Below are positions 1-8,410 of a DNA stretch of 64,000 nt, piece after piece. The notes beneath the pieces are model-generated. The model had not been told where the DNA came from and did no database searches. It saw only the letters and a list, made by a program, of their open reading frames with translations. Origin of the DNA: Micromonospora sp. PLK6-60 (GTDB taxonomy: Bacteria; Actinomycetota; Actinomycetes; Mycobacteriales; Micromonosporaceae); contig NZ_JAIOAA010000022.1 in the NCBI RefSeq assembly GCF_019890675.1, positions 1 through 64,000 of the forward strand, in the 5' to 3' direction. Positions within the stretch are counted from its first letter, which is position 1. The number at the start of each line of letters is the position of its first letter. The position numbers were made by a program, and so were the translations under genes.

Positions 1-584
1 GGCTGCTGCGGCGCGGCGACCGGTGCGGCAGGGATCGATGGTGGCGGCGGGAGCGGCCCGGGCTGCGGGCGTGGGCCGGGCACGTTCGCCAGCTGCACGG
101 TCGGGCCGGACAGGGCGGTGTGCGGCGGTTGCGGCGCCGCCGGCTGGGGTGCGGCCGGCGGGCCGCCGAGGTACCGCTGGGCGGCCTGCACCGCCGGGTG
201 CTCGGCGCCGAGCACCGCCGGCCCGGCACTGGCCACCCGCGAGTAGTTCCGGCGCGCCTCGTGCCGGTTGCCCAGTTCCTCGGCCACCGAGGCCAGCTCG
301 AACGAGATCGCCAGCATCAGCGGGTCGGTGGCGGGCCAGCGGCGCTCCGCGGCGGCGTACGCCTCCTCCAGCACGCGCCGGGCGGCGGCCGGGTCCCCGG
401 CCTCGCGGTGCAGCCGGGCCAGCAGATGGGTGCTGCCCAGCACGTCCCGGTGGTCCTCGCCGTAGCTCGGCCGGGCCGCCGTCACGGCGTCGGTGAGCAG
501 GCGACGGGCGCTGCCGAGATCACCTCCGGAGCGCAGGGCGAGGGCCTGGTGCTGGGCGGCGGCGAGGGGGGAGGGATGGGACAC
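1..584 (-). CDS. Tetratricopeptide-repeat protein, partial (3' end beyond left edge)
   Basis: The reverse strand reads as an open frame from a GTG at 584 with the start VSHPSPLAAAQHQALALRSG. It then shows helical repeats typical of TPR proteins: paired helices around GDLGSARRLLTDA, HREAGDPAAARRVLEEA and ELGNRHEARRNYSRVA. After about residue 130 it turns into a proline/alanine-rich, low-complexity region (PPAAPQPAAPQPP) that leaves the window. No NB-ARC domain is visible in this part. The function is probably a protein-protein scaffold; I cannot name a partner. The start has no clear ribosome binding site, so it may be leaderless or begin elsewhere. Confidence 0.7.
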   Translation of the reverse strand, partial: MSHPSPLAAAQHQALALRSGGDLGSARRLLTDAVTAARPSYGEDHRDVLGSTHLLARLHREAGDPAAARRVLEEAYAAAERRWPATDPLMLAISFELASVAEELGNRHEARRNYSRVASAGPAVLGAEHPAVQAAQRYLGGPPAAPQPAAPQPPHTALSGPTVQLANVPGPRPQPGPLPPPPSIPAAPVAAPQQ

Positions 585-828
585 CCTGACAATGCTGCCG
601 GTAGTCCCGGTCCGGGCGCCACCCGCCCTGACGTCCCGTGCCTTGCTGGTGCACGAGCGTCGATGCCGATACGGCGATGAGCTGCGGAAACGATCTCCAT
701 GCGGGGTGCGGGTACGGCGATGTGCATGATCCATCTCCGGCGTGTAAAGTATTGCCGCAGTGCGGCCCACCGGGGCCGGTCGACGGGTGCGAGAGCACCG
801 AGGCCGGCAGGGTAGGCTGGACGAGCAG

Positions 829-912
829 GTCCGGGTGGCGGAATGGCAGACGCGCTAGCTTGAGGTGCTAGTGCCCGTATAGGGCGTGGGGGTTCAAGTC
901 CCCCCTCGGACA
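829..912 (+). tRNA. tRNA-Leu (anticodon GAG)
   Basis: The 7-bp acceptor stem GTCCGGG (829-835) pairs with CTCGGAC (905-911), with A912 as discriminator. The anticodon stem CTAGC/GCTAG encloses the loop TTGAGGT, giving anticodon GAG at 862-864, which reads CTC. A long variable arm follows (class II tRNA), then a T-arm containing GGTTCAAGTCC. CCA is not encoded. The gene stands alone. Confidence 0.96.
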
Positions 913-930
913 CGAACTGAATCCCAACGG
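910..930 (+). repeat. Direct repeat copy 1 at the tRNA-Leu 3' end (possible att remnant)
   Basis: A 21-bp segment starting in the last bases of the tRNA recurs with one mismatch at 5563-5583 (ending GAATCCCAACGG in both). A repeat at a tRNA 3' end is a usual footprint of site-specific integration. No integrase gene lies between the copies, so this is a remnant at best. Confidence 0.5.
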
Positions 931-1023
931 TGCGCGGCAAGGTCAACACTTGCCCGCACCGTTTGTGTTTCCGGGGTGTAGCACAGGTGCAACCCGAGGG
1001 CGCGGTAGACCTCTGCCGCCGGG

Positions 1024-1074
1024 GTGCGGTGCGGCCGCAAACGCGTCGAGCGGCTCATGCGCAGCCACGGGCTG
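1024..1074 (+). pseudogene. IS3-family transposase remnant (HTH_21 segment)
   Basis: The reading CGRKRVERLMRSHGL matches the conserved helix-turn-helix just before the integrase core in IS3-family OrfB proteins. Nothing upstream or downstream continues the transposase in frame, so only a fossil is left. The rest of 913-1286 holds no recognisable gene. A similar fossil lies on the other strand at 6939-6998. Confidence 0.5.
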
Positions 1075-1286
1075 CTGCCCCGGTCGCTGCGGCAGTCGCA
1101 CGACCCGGCTCTGCACCGTTTCCCGCACCGCCGAGCTCGGCACGCCCGTGACCATCGTGGTGGCGGCCGCCCCGAGCCCGGGCGGAGTGCGTTGAGCCGT
1201 ACTCGCGTGCGGTGTCGGCGGGCTGAATGACCGGCGGTCCCCGGCCCGCGGGCGCGGCGGATGGTCCCGCCGGCCCGCGGGCGAGG

Positions 1287-4200
1287 TCACCTTCCGTAGA
1301 GCTCGAACTCGTAGAGCGAGAACCCGTACGACGAGGCGCGCTTGACCCCGTACATCCGGACGTAACGGGCGGTGACCGGGGCGAAGGTGGCGTTGTCGAC
1401 GCCGCCGTTGCCGGTGGCGGTGGCGAACACCGGCGTCCAGGAGTTGCCGTCGCCGGAGACCTCGATCCGGTACGCGGTGGCGTACGCGGATTCCCAGCGC
1501 AGCACCGCCCGGCTCACGGTGCGGGCCGTGCCGAGGTCCACCCGCAGCCACTGGTTGTCGTTGTAGCTGCTGGCCCACCGGCTGGACAGGCTGCCGTCGA
1601 CCGCCTTGTCCGGGGTGTAGCTGGTCAGGAACTGGGTGCTCGACGCGCTGGCCGGGCGACCCTGGGCCAGGTTGGTGACGTCGTCGCCCCGGCGCGCCGG
1701 GAACGAGACCACCTGCTGGTAGGTGGGGCGGTTCTGCCAGGCGATCAACGGGTGGGTGATCCCGCCGAGGCCGGACTGGGCGATCGAGTCGGCGCACCAC
1801 TGGTCACCCGCGCCGCACGACTTGTCGCCCGGGTAGACCGTGCTGGCCGGCGCCGCGGCGGCCTGGCCGAGCGCGCCGAGCAGCGCCGTCCGGCACGCCG
1901 TGAGGTTGCCGTTGCCGCAGTACGCCCGGCCGAGCCCGCCGGCCACCGGGTCGCCGAGCACGGTGCGCAGGTCCTTGTCGACGTAGCCCCACCAGCCGTA
2001 CTGGAACGACGAACCCTTGTGCGCCTGCCCCTGCGGAGCCCAGCTCACCGCGCCGTCACGCCCGCCGTTCTGGCCGCCCGACGGGGCTTCGTTGACCTCG
2101 ATGGCGTCGACCAGCGCGGCGTAGAGGTCCGGCCCGAGACCGGGGCGGAACTCCGCCGAGGCCAGCAGCGGCCACCAGGCGTCAAAGATCCGGATGGCGT
2201 CGGCGTGCTGGTAGACCTTCGAGCCGGGCGCGGTCTCCACCCGCCGCGCGCCGGCCTGCTGCCAGGCCCGCAGCTTGCCGATCGCGTCGACCAGCGCCGG
2301 GTCGGTGACCGCCGCGCCGTCGAGCACCCGCAGCAGGTCGGGAAGTACCTGCTGACCGCGCAGGTCGGTCACCGCCGCATCCGCCATGATCTTGACGACG
2401 TCGGCGCGGCCGAGCTTGCGCTGGGCGATCGCGGCGCGCACCGGGCCGTCGAGCAGCTGACCCCGGTGTACGGAGCCGAAGCTGAAGTTGCCGTCGGCCG
2501 CGCCGAAGTCCCGCGCCTGCTTGTTGTTCCAGCTGACGTAGTAGTCCTGGTTCACCGACTGCGGGTGCGCCGAGGCCGGAGCGTAGGTGGCGTCGTTGGT
2601 GTCCGGGTTCCAGCCGACCCACTCGTACGCCGGCTCGGCCTTCGCCGGCAGGTTCGGGTCGGTGACCGACGAGCGGGCCGGGTTCGCGCCGGAGTTGTAG
2701 TACGCCGCCTCGGTCGAGTTGACGTAGAACCAGTTGAACGCGTAGCCGACGCTGGCCGCGGCGGCCTGGAATGCCGCCGCGCTGCCCATCGCCGACGGAT
2801 CGTTGAAGGCCTGGAAGCCGATCGCCGAGTCGGCCTCGTGCCGGTAGGTGGAGCGCAGCTTCGTGAACGCGGTCGGCTGCCCGTTCACCAGCCCCCGGTA
2901 CGCGACCAGCCCGTACTTCGTGCGCAGCGCGCGCAGCGTGTAGGAGCCGGCCGGGGTGGAGTCGGCCAGCGTCGGCGACCAGGAGTTGCGCCGCTCCAGC
3001 ACCTCCATGGCCAGGCACTGCCCGTGGTAGAGGTAGCTGTTGGTGCGCAGCGTCGGCGCGCTGCCGTCGGTGGTGCACAGCGGCACCGCGTACGTGTCGG
3101 TGAGGTCCTGGGAGGCCGACGTGGCGCTCCACGCGTAGTCCTGGCCACGGCCGAGCAGGACGTAGAGGTTCAGCCCGGCGAACGCCGCGCCACGGGCGCT
3201 GATCCCCGGACCCTGCAACTCCTGGAGCATCAGCAGTTGCGGGGCGAAGTAGCCGGTCTGCGGGCCGAACACGGCGACCGGGTTGCCGGTGGTGGTGTGC
3301 CGGCCGGAGACCACGACCGCGTTGGACATGCCGTGCGCGCGCAGGTTGGTCAGGCCGCCGAGCAACTCCTTGGTGGCGGCGCTGGTCCCGGTGCGGGCGG
3401 TGGCCCCGCCGGTGGCGTCGTAGGCAAGGGGCTCGGCCGTCACGCTGCCGGCGTCGGGGAGCACCGCGCTGGTCGCCCCGGGCGGCGTGGCACCGTACGG
3501 GAAGCTCTGCCCATCGTGCAGGGTGAGCACGGTCTCCGGATCGTTCTGGGAGCGGAACGCCGCCCAGACCAAGTCGCCCTCGGTGGCGCCGTACTTCGCC
3601 CGGGCGGCGACCCGGACCAGCGCGGACTGGATCTCGCTGCCGCCACCGCCGCCGAAGAGGCCGCCGATCACGCCGGCGGTGGCGATCAGGTCGGTCATGG
3701 TGAAGTGCTTCGGCTTGCCGGCGCCGGCGAGCACGTACTCGCCGGGGTAGTTGTCGTCGGCGATGGACTTGTCGATGTAGGCGTTGATGCCGGCGATGTA
3801 GTCCACCACGTCGGTGTAGAGCTGCTGACCCCGGGCACCCTTGGTGCGCAGCGCGTCCACCTGGGCCTGGAGGTCCGCCTCCGTGTAGGGCGAGTTGGCC
3901 CAGACGCTCTGCTCCAACTCCCGGTTGCCGGGCGCGCCCCCGGCGAACGAGCTGACGTTTCCGCGTCCGACATGCCGCAGTAGGTCCATCACCCAGAGCC
4001 GGTCCTGGGCCCCGGCGTAGCCGGCGCCGAACATGGTGCCGGCGCGGGTGGTGCCGGTGACGTGCGGGACGCCGGTGGTCCTGTCCCGCACGATGGTGAC
4101 GTCCGCCCGTGGCGAGACGGTGCTCTCCACCTGGGCGGCGGGCACGCCGAACGAGGAGTCGTTGTAGAACTGGGCGATCTGCTCGTCGGTCAGCCCGGCG

Positions 4201-4472
4201 TAGTTGTAGACCAGGTTCGCGTACTCGTCGAGCTGGTCGCTGGAGTGCGCCGGCCGGGTGCCGAGCGCCTGGTGGGCCAGGATGCCGGCGAGGGTGGCGT
4301 TGCCGTTCTGCCCGGGCGGCAGGATGTCGGCGCACTGGCCGAGGCAGTAGTCGTTGGCGGTGAACGTGGTGGCGGCCAGCGCCGGTGACGGCGGGGTGAC
4401 CGTCAGGACGCTCGCGGTCAGGGCGGCGGCGCTGAACGCCGCGAGCCGGGCACGGAGTACGGGTCTGGGCAT
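1287..4472 (-). CDS. Secreted penicillin acylase family (S45) Ntn hydrolase with C-terminal discoidin domain
   Basis: A 1061-residue precursor. The ATG at 4472 follows GGAGGATCGCC and opens a signal peptide (residues 1 to about 33, ending ALAA). The alpha-chain region contains VRDRTTGVPHVTGTT and GAGYAGAQDRLWVMDLLR. The autocatalytic nucleophile is Ser383 in GMSNAVVVSG, as expected for S45 enzymes that cleave themselves at a Ser to give alpha and beta chains. The last 130 or so residues (from TNLAQGRPASASS to ELYGR) form an F5/8 type C (CBM32-like) module, so the enzyme probably binds a carbohydrate surface. Family members hydrolyse amide-linked acyl groups: beta-lactams, acyl-homoserine lactones, or lipopeptides such as echinocandin or pneumocandin. 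The substrate cannot be told from sequence. It is monocistronic and flanked by decayed DNA. Confidence 0.92.
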   Translation of the reverse strand: MPRPVLRARLAAFSAAALTASVLTVTPPSPALAATTFTANDYCLGQCADILPPGQNGNATLAGILAHQALGTRPAHSSDQLDEYANLVYNYAGLTDEQIAQFYNDSSFGVPAAQVESTVSPRADVTIVRDRTTGVPHVTGTTRAGTMFGAGYAGAQDRLWVMDLLRHVGRGNVSSFAGGAPGNRELEQSVWANSPYTEADLQAQVDALRTKGARGQQLYTDVVDYIAGINAYIDKSIADDNYPGEYVLAGAGKPKHFTMTDLIATAGVIGGLFGGGGGSEIQSALVRVAARAKYGATEGDLVWAAFRSQNDPETVLTLHDGQSFPYGATPPGATSAVLPDAGSVTAEPLAYDATGGATARTGTSAATKELLGGLTNLRAHGMSNAVVVSGRHTTTGNPVAVFGPQTGYFAPQLLMLQELQGPGISARGAAFAGLNLYVLLGRGQDYAWSATSASQDLTDTYAVPLCTTDGSAPTLRTNSYLYHGQCLAMEVLERRNSWSPTLADSTPAGSYTLRALRTKYGLVAYRGLVNGQPTAFTKLRSTYRHEADSAIGFQAFNDPSAMGSAAAFQAAAASVGYAFNWFYVNSTEAAYYNSGANPARSSVTDPNLPAKAEPAYEWVGWNPDTNDATYAPASAHPQSVNQDYYVSWNNKQARDFGAADGNFSFGSVHRGQLLDGPVRAAIAQRKLGRADVVKIMADAAVTDLRGQQVLPDLLRVLDGAAVTDPALVDAIGKLRAWQQAGARRVETAPGSKVYQHADAIRIFDAWWPLLASAEFRPGLGPDLYAALVDAIEVNEAPSGGQNGGRDGAVSWAPQGQAHKGSSFQYGWWGYVDKDLRTVLGDPVAGGLGRAYCGNGNLTACRTALLGALGQAAAAPASTVYPGDKSCGAGDQWCADSIAQSGLGGITHPLIAWQNRPTYQQVVSFPARRGDDVTNLAQGRPASASSTQFLTSYTPDKAVDGSLSSRWASSYNDNQWLRVDLGTARTVSRAVLRWESAYATAYRIEVSGDGNSWTPVFATATGNGGVDNATFAPVTARYVRMYGVKRASSYGFSLYEFELYGR

Positions 4473-5145
4473 GGCGATCCTCCGGGGACGCGGAGCCGGG
4501 CCGAACGGTACGCCCGGCTGCCGGTGCCGACGGCTCCCCTCCGCGCCCGGGCGCTCCACCCGGAGGTGAGAATGACTCATGTCAATCTGGGGCAATGATC
4601 GACGTGGGACCGGTGTCTCGGGTAGCCATCGTTCACCACTCGCCAATGGGGACGTTTTGCCACTCTCGCCCACCCGGAGGGGGAACGACACAGCCAGGCG
4701 GCTGGTCGATACCTTCCCAACCGACCCGGCCGGCACGCGGAGGTTCTTCTTCCAGGCCAGGGCCACAAGTCGACACCACGACCGGAGACCAGCTCAACCC
4801 TGTGCCGCGGCCGCAGGCGCTCTCCGCCCTCACGCGCTCGCCGGTCTGCCCGTCTCGTAGCCGAGTCGCCAGGCGTCGCCGACCCGCGGCTGTGGCTGCT
4901 CGCCGCTCCGGTAGCGGCACGCCGGGGAGATGGTCACGCCGGCCGCCCGCGTCCCGCCAACCCGGCGAGTAGTTCGTCAAGGCACTCGTACCTACCTCGC
5001 TGCGGTCGCGGTACCGGAGCCGGCACCGCTGCCGACATCGCCCGCGCCAGCCGCCCTCAGTGGCGATGGCGGCTTGCGGTCCGACGTGGTGTGCCCCGAC
5101 GCCGCTCGCCGCGTCACCTCGGCGTGGCCGGCGCCGTGAAGGCCG
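4473..5145. other. Long intergenic stretch, no gene recognised
   Basis: Open frames exist on both strands, but their translations are Arg/Pro/Gly-rich and match no family I know. A TTGACA lies on the reverse strand at 4585-4580, upstream of the acylase gene, but no good -10 follows at 16-18 bp. Confidence 0.5.
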
Positions 5146-5307
5146 ATGTCACGGCCCTCGAAGCCGACCAACCACCTGTCCCCGCTGCTTCGCGACGAGC
5201 TGGAGGAGGCGCTTGGCACCGGACCCGGGGCGGTCGTCGTCGCCAGCCACGACCGGCGGCTACGCCGGCGGTGGCCGGGACGCGACGTCGCGCTACGGGG
5301 CTGGTAG
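5146..5307 (+). pseudogene. ABC-F ATPase remnant (C-terminal end)
   Basis: The frame reads PTNHLSPLLRDELEEALG, then VVVASHDRRLRRRW, and stops at 5305-5307. This is the Walker B/D-loop (normally LDEPTNHL) and H-loop (SHDR) end of an ABC-F protein of the macrolide-resistance/ribosome-protection type. Immediately upstream the expected DE residues are lost (PSKPTNHL) and no ABC frame continues, so this is a 5'-truncated fossil. Confidence 0.7.
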
Positions 5308-5562
5308 CCCGTGCCGCCGGTCGCGTGCGGCCCACTTGCAGGCGTCCACATATAGATAGTTCGAGGGCGGCGCGACCTACGCTGTCATTGGCTCAGCCAA
5401 CGCCTCTGCCCGCTCCCGTGACCTGCTCAGGGAAGCCGCAGTCCTCACCGACGACGAAGGGCTGTGCGCGCAGGTATCCGAGCAGTTGGACGTCTGGTGT
5501 ATCGAAGCGACTCAATCGATTAGGCATGGCTGAAGCGAGCTCGTGAGATCTACCGTCCTGGC

Positions 5563-5583
5563 ACACGAACCGAATCCCAACGG
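5563..5583 (+). repeat. Direct repeat copy 2 (partner of the tRNA-Leu 3' repeat)
   Basis: It matches 910-930 at 20 of 21 positions and then diverges. Together the copies bracket about 4.65 kb holding the acylase gene, an IS3 fossil and the ABC-F fossil. Confidence 0.5.
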
Positions 5584-5606
5584 CATCGCCAGCCGGTTGT
5601 CGCTCC

Positions 5607-5681
5607 CTACCGGGGCGCCAGTTTCAGGTCGTATTTGATGACAGCCATGGATGTCCGGTTATCGTCACCCCGGAGTTCTAC
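5607..5681 (-). pseudogene. Decayed C-terminal tail of an unknown protein (copy A)
   Basis: The reverse strand reads VELRGDDNRTSMAVIKYDL, then KLAPR and a stop at 5607. A related but diverged tail occurs at 25889-25975. Shared residues are DD..RTS..VI..DL.L.P. An upstream in-frame stop shows that only the tail survives. I do not recognise the parent family. Confidence 0.4.
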
Positions 5682-5819
5682 TCGTTGTCCATGATGCCCT
5701 GGCTACCGCTATGCGGATAGCCAGATGCCGGGTTGCCAGTCCCTCAGCCGCGCGGTGCCCTCCGGGCGGCCGGCGATAAGCGGGTGACGGCTTGATCCGA
5801 AACCGTTAGCGTCCCGTTC

Positions 5820-6392
5820 ATGAGTGCCGACGTGATCCTTCGGTCGATCGCCGATCCCCGCCGCCTGCGGGCTTTTGCCGCCGTCGTGCTGGGCGCCCGG
5901 TCGACCGCGGACATCGCCGAGGCCACCGGACTGTCGCCGCGTGAGGCGGCCGTGGCGGGGCGTCGGTTGCAGGAGGCGGGGCTGGTCGAGTCCGATGGTG
6001 CCGGGCTGCGTCCGGCGTACGAGAAGCTGCGGGCCGTGGTGGCCGACGACGGCGCCGTCGTGACGGAGGCCGACCTGCCGCGGCCTCTGCGACCCTTCGT
6101 CCGCGACGGTCGGCTCGTGTCGATGCCCGCTGGGCAGTCGAAGCGACGGGCGTTGCTCGAGCACCTCACCGAGGTCTCGTTCGACGCCGACGCCGCCTAC
6201 TGCGAGCGTGAGGTCGACGACCGGCTGCGGCGCTGGTGCGAAGGCTCATCCGTCGACCATGTGAGTGTGCGGCGCTACCTGGTGGAGGCGGAGTTCCTGG
6301 TCCGCGCCGGAGGGGTCTATGCCCGGGACAGGGCGCGCCTTCCCGCAGCGAACGCTGCCGAGCAGCACGTCGCCGCCATGGGCCTGCGGTAG
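5820..6392 (+). CDS. DUF2087 domain protein with N-terminal ArsR-like helix-turn-helix
   Basis: 190 residues. The N-terminal half (DPRRLRAFAAVVLG to GLSPREAAVAGRRLQEAGLV) looks like a winged helix. The C-terminal half is a DUF2087 domain: RLVSMPAGQSKRRALLEHL, then YCEREVDDRLRRWCEG and VSVRRYLVEAEFLVR. Proteins of this form are small cytoplasmic regulators of unknown signal. The ATG at 5820 is the only sensible start. It is an isolated gene between decayed regions. Confidence 0.85.
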   Translation: MSADVILRSIADPRRLRAFAAVVLGARSTADIAEATGLSPREAAVAGRRLQEAGLVESDGAGLRPAYEKLRAVVADDGAVVTEADLPRPLRPFVRDGRLVSMPAGQSKRRALLEHLTEVSFDADAAYCEREVDDRLRRWCEGSSVDHVSVRRYLVEAEFLVRAGGVYARDRARLPAANAAEQHVAAMGLR

Positions 6393-6938
6393 ACCCCTGG
6401 CACGTTCGAAATGAGGACCGGTCGCGTGAGCAGCAACCACACCGTCGTCATCCGCGGACTCGCGGGCCACCCCGCGACCGCCCGAGACCGCCTTGAGGAG
6501 CCGGTGCGGCACCCGGGGTGCGACTTCCTCGACCGGGGCATCCTGGCCCTGGTCGGCTTCGACCCGCTGCTCGGCGTACCCGTGCCCGTTCGGGTCGTCG
6601 CCCCGGCGCGGAAGGTCCGCCACCGCAGGCGGGCGTTCACCCCACCGCCCTGGCCGCAGGCCTACACCATCGGCGGCAAGCCGGTCGGCGAACGTGGACG
6701 CCTTGGTGCGCAGGCACGATGCGATCGTCGTGGCCCAGCGCGGCACCACTTTGCGCTGATCGCCGGGCATCGCCGCCGCGACCTACGGCGAGGTGGTCCG
6801 TCCTGGACCGGGCGAAGGCCGCCCGCCGCTCAGGTCCACGCCCGCTTCGCGAAGCGCCACCGGTAGCCGCCGCGAGGTGCCGCAGCGGCGCCTGGGTCGG
6901 GCGGTCCCGCACGGCACAGCCCTTGCGACGGCGTCGGT
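6393..6938. other. Decayed or unassigned intergenic region
   Basis: Open frames occur on both strands. The plus-strand one from 6411 begins VSSNHTVVIRGLAGHPATAR and looks more protein-like than the rest, but it loses that character after about residue 60 and matches nothing I know. I treat the stretch as probable pseudogene debris. Confidence 0.35.
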
Positions 6939-6998
6939 GACGCCCTGCAGGCCGGCGTCGCGGATGAGCCGCTTGACCCGTTGGCGGCCGCACCGCCC
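6939..6998 (-). pseudogene. IS3-family transposase remnant (HTH_21 segment), second copy
   Basis: The reverse strand reads GRCGRQRVKRLIRDAGLQGV, the HTH_21 signature that precedes the DDE core of IS3 OrfB. No DDE core or OrfA is intact around it. It resembles the fossil at 1024-1074. The rest of 6999-7191 holds only the mannonate dehydratase promoter region. Confidence 0.55.
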
Positions 6999-7191
6999 CC
7001 AGCGGCGAGCCTCAGCGCGGCGTCGCCCCGCAGCGGAGAGCCGGCTACATCTGGTGGATGCCGCGCGGCCTGGCGGCGGAACTTCTCGGGGGTACTGAGC
7101 GTGACCGCCCCGGCCCTCACCGGCACCCCCATCGATCAATGATGGTGGATAATTCTGTGGTGACGAACGCGCCGACCGCAGGGGAGACCCG

Positions 7192-8400
7192 ATGAGAATC
7201 GTCGATGCCCGGGTCATCGTGTCATGTCCCGGCCGGAACTTCGTCACTCTGAAGGTCGTCACCGACGAGGGGGTCACCGGCGTCGGCGACGCCACTCTCA
7301 ACGGCCGGGAACTGTCCGTCGCGTCCTATCTGAGCGACCACGTCGTACCGCTGCTGATCGGGCGGGACCCGGCCCGGATCGAGGACACCTGGCAGTACCT
7401 CTACCAGGGGTCGTACTGGCGGCGCGGGCCGGTCACGATGAGCGCCATCGCCGCCGTGGACACCGCACTGTGGGACATCAAGGGCAAGGTCGCCGGGCTG
7501 CCGGTCTACCAGTTGCTCGGTGGCCGGTCCCGCGAGGGCGTGACCGTGTACGGCCATGCCAACGGCGAAACCGTCGACGAGGTGCTGACGGAGGTCGCCC
7601 GCTTCGTCGACCTCGGCTACCGCGCTGTGCGGGTGCAGTGCGGCGTGCCCGGCCTGCCCCGGACGTACGGCGTCAGCGCCGACAAGATGTTCTACGAACC
7701 CGCCGACGCCGCGCTGCCGACCGAGACGACCTGGTCGACGGAGGCCTACCTGGCCCACGTGCCGAGCGTGTTCGCCCGGGTCCGCGAGGAGTTCGGCCCC
7801 ACCCTGCGCCTGCTGCACGACGTCCACCACCGGCTCACCCCGATCGAGGCGGCGCGGCTCGGCAAGAGCCTGGAGCCGTACGCGTTGACCTGGATGGAGG
7901 ATCCCGTCCCGGCGGATCTGCCGGAGGCGTTCCGGCTCATCCGCCGGCACACCACCACGCCGATCGCCGTCGGCGAGGTCTTCAGCAGCATCTGGGACGC
8001 CGCCCAGCTCATCCGGGAACAACTCATCGACTACGTCCGCACCACTGTGGTCCACGCCGGCGGGATCACCCACCTGCGACGCATCTTCGACCTCGCCGCG
8101 TTGCACCACGTCCGCAGCGGTTCGCACGGCGCCACCGACCTCTCACCGGTCTGCATGGCCGCCGCGCTGCACCTGGACCTCGCCATCCCCAACTTCGGCC
8201 TGCAGGAGTACATGCGGCACACGGAGGCGACCGATGAGGTGTTTCCGCACGGCTACCGCTTCGACGGCGGCTACCTGCATCCGGCCGAGACCCCGGGGCT
8301 CGGGGTGGACATCGACGAACAGGCCGCGGCCCGCTATCCGTACGCACCGGCCTACCTGCCGGTGAACCGGCTGGCGGACGGCACCGTGCACCCCTGGTGA
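7192..8400 (+). CDS. manD: D-mannonate dehydratase (enolase superfamily)
   Basis: 402 residues. The enzyme dehydrates D-mannonate to 2-keto-3-deoxygluconate, the step after glucuronate isomerase and fructuronate reductase. Metal ligands sit at Asp210 (LLHDVHH), Glu236 (WMEDPVP) and Glu262 (AVGEVF), with His212 nearby; this is the spacing of characterised ManD enzymes. The long insertion around YGVSADKMFYEPADAALP is typical of the subgroup. The ATG follows GCAGGGGAGACCCG. A GATAAT at 7148-7153 could be its -10. The gene converges on the alpha-glucuronidase gene with only 10 bp between stops, which fits a role in catabolising glucuronate released from xylan. Confidence 0.93.
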   Translation: MRIVDARVIVSCPGRNFVTLKVVTDEGVTGVGDATLNGRELSVASYLSDHVVPLLIGRDPARIEDTWQYLYQGSYWRRGPVTMSAIAAVDTALWDIKGKVAGLPVYQLLGGRSREGVTVYGHANGETVDEVLTEVARFVDLGYRAVRVQCGVPGLPRTYGVSADKMFYEPADAALPTETTWSTEAYLAHVPSVFARVREEFGPTLRLLHDVHHRLTPIEAARLGKSLEPYALTWMEDPVPADLPEAFRLIRRHTTTPIAVGEVFSSIWDAAQLIREQLIDYVRTTVVHAGGITHLRRIFDLAALHHVRSGSHGATDLSPVCMAAALHLDLAIPNFGLQEYMRHTEATDEVFPHGYRFDGGYLHPAETPGLGVDIDEQAAARYPYAPAYLPVNRLADGTVHPW

Positions 8401-8410
8401 GCGCGCCGGT

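Noticed and set aside
484..729. Reverse-strand frame starting MHIAVPAPRMEIVSAAHRRI with GGAG upstream
   Set aside because: It has a plausible start but turns into Pro/Ser/Arg-rich sequence and overlaps the TPR gene in another frame. The TPR reading is far stronger.
1227..1281. GC-rich inverted repeat downstream of the acylase gene as a terminator
   Set aside because: A six to seven base stem (GCGGCGG/CCGCCG) with no T-tract in a region where such stems are expected by chance. Not strong enough to list.
1227..3983. Very long plus-strand open frame (over 900 codons) opposite the acylase gene
   Set aside because: Its translation is Arg/Gly/Val-rich with no family resemblance, while the reverse strand has a signal peptide, S45 nucleophile and discoidin domain. 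High third-position GC makes such antisense frames open by chance.
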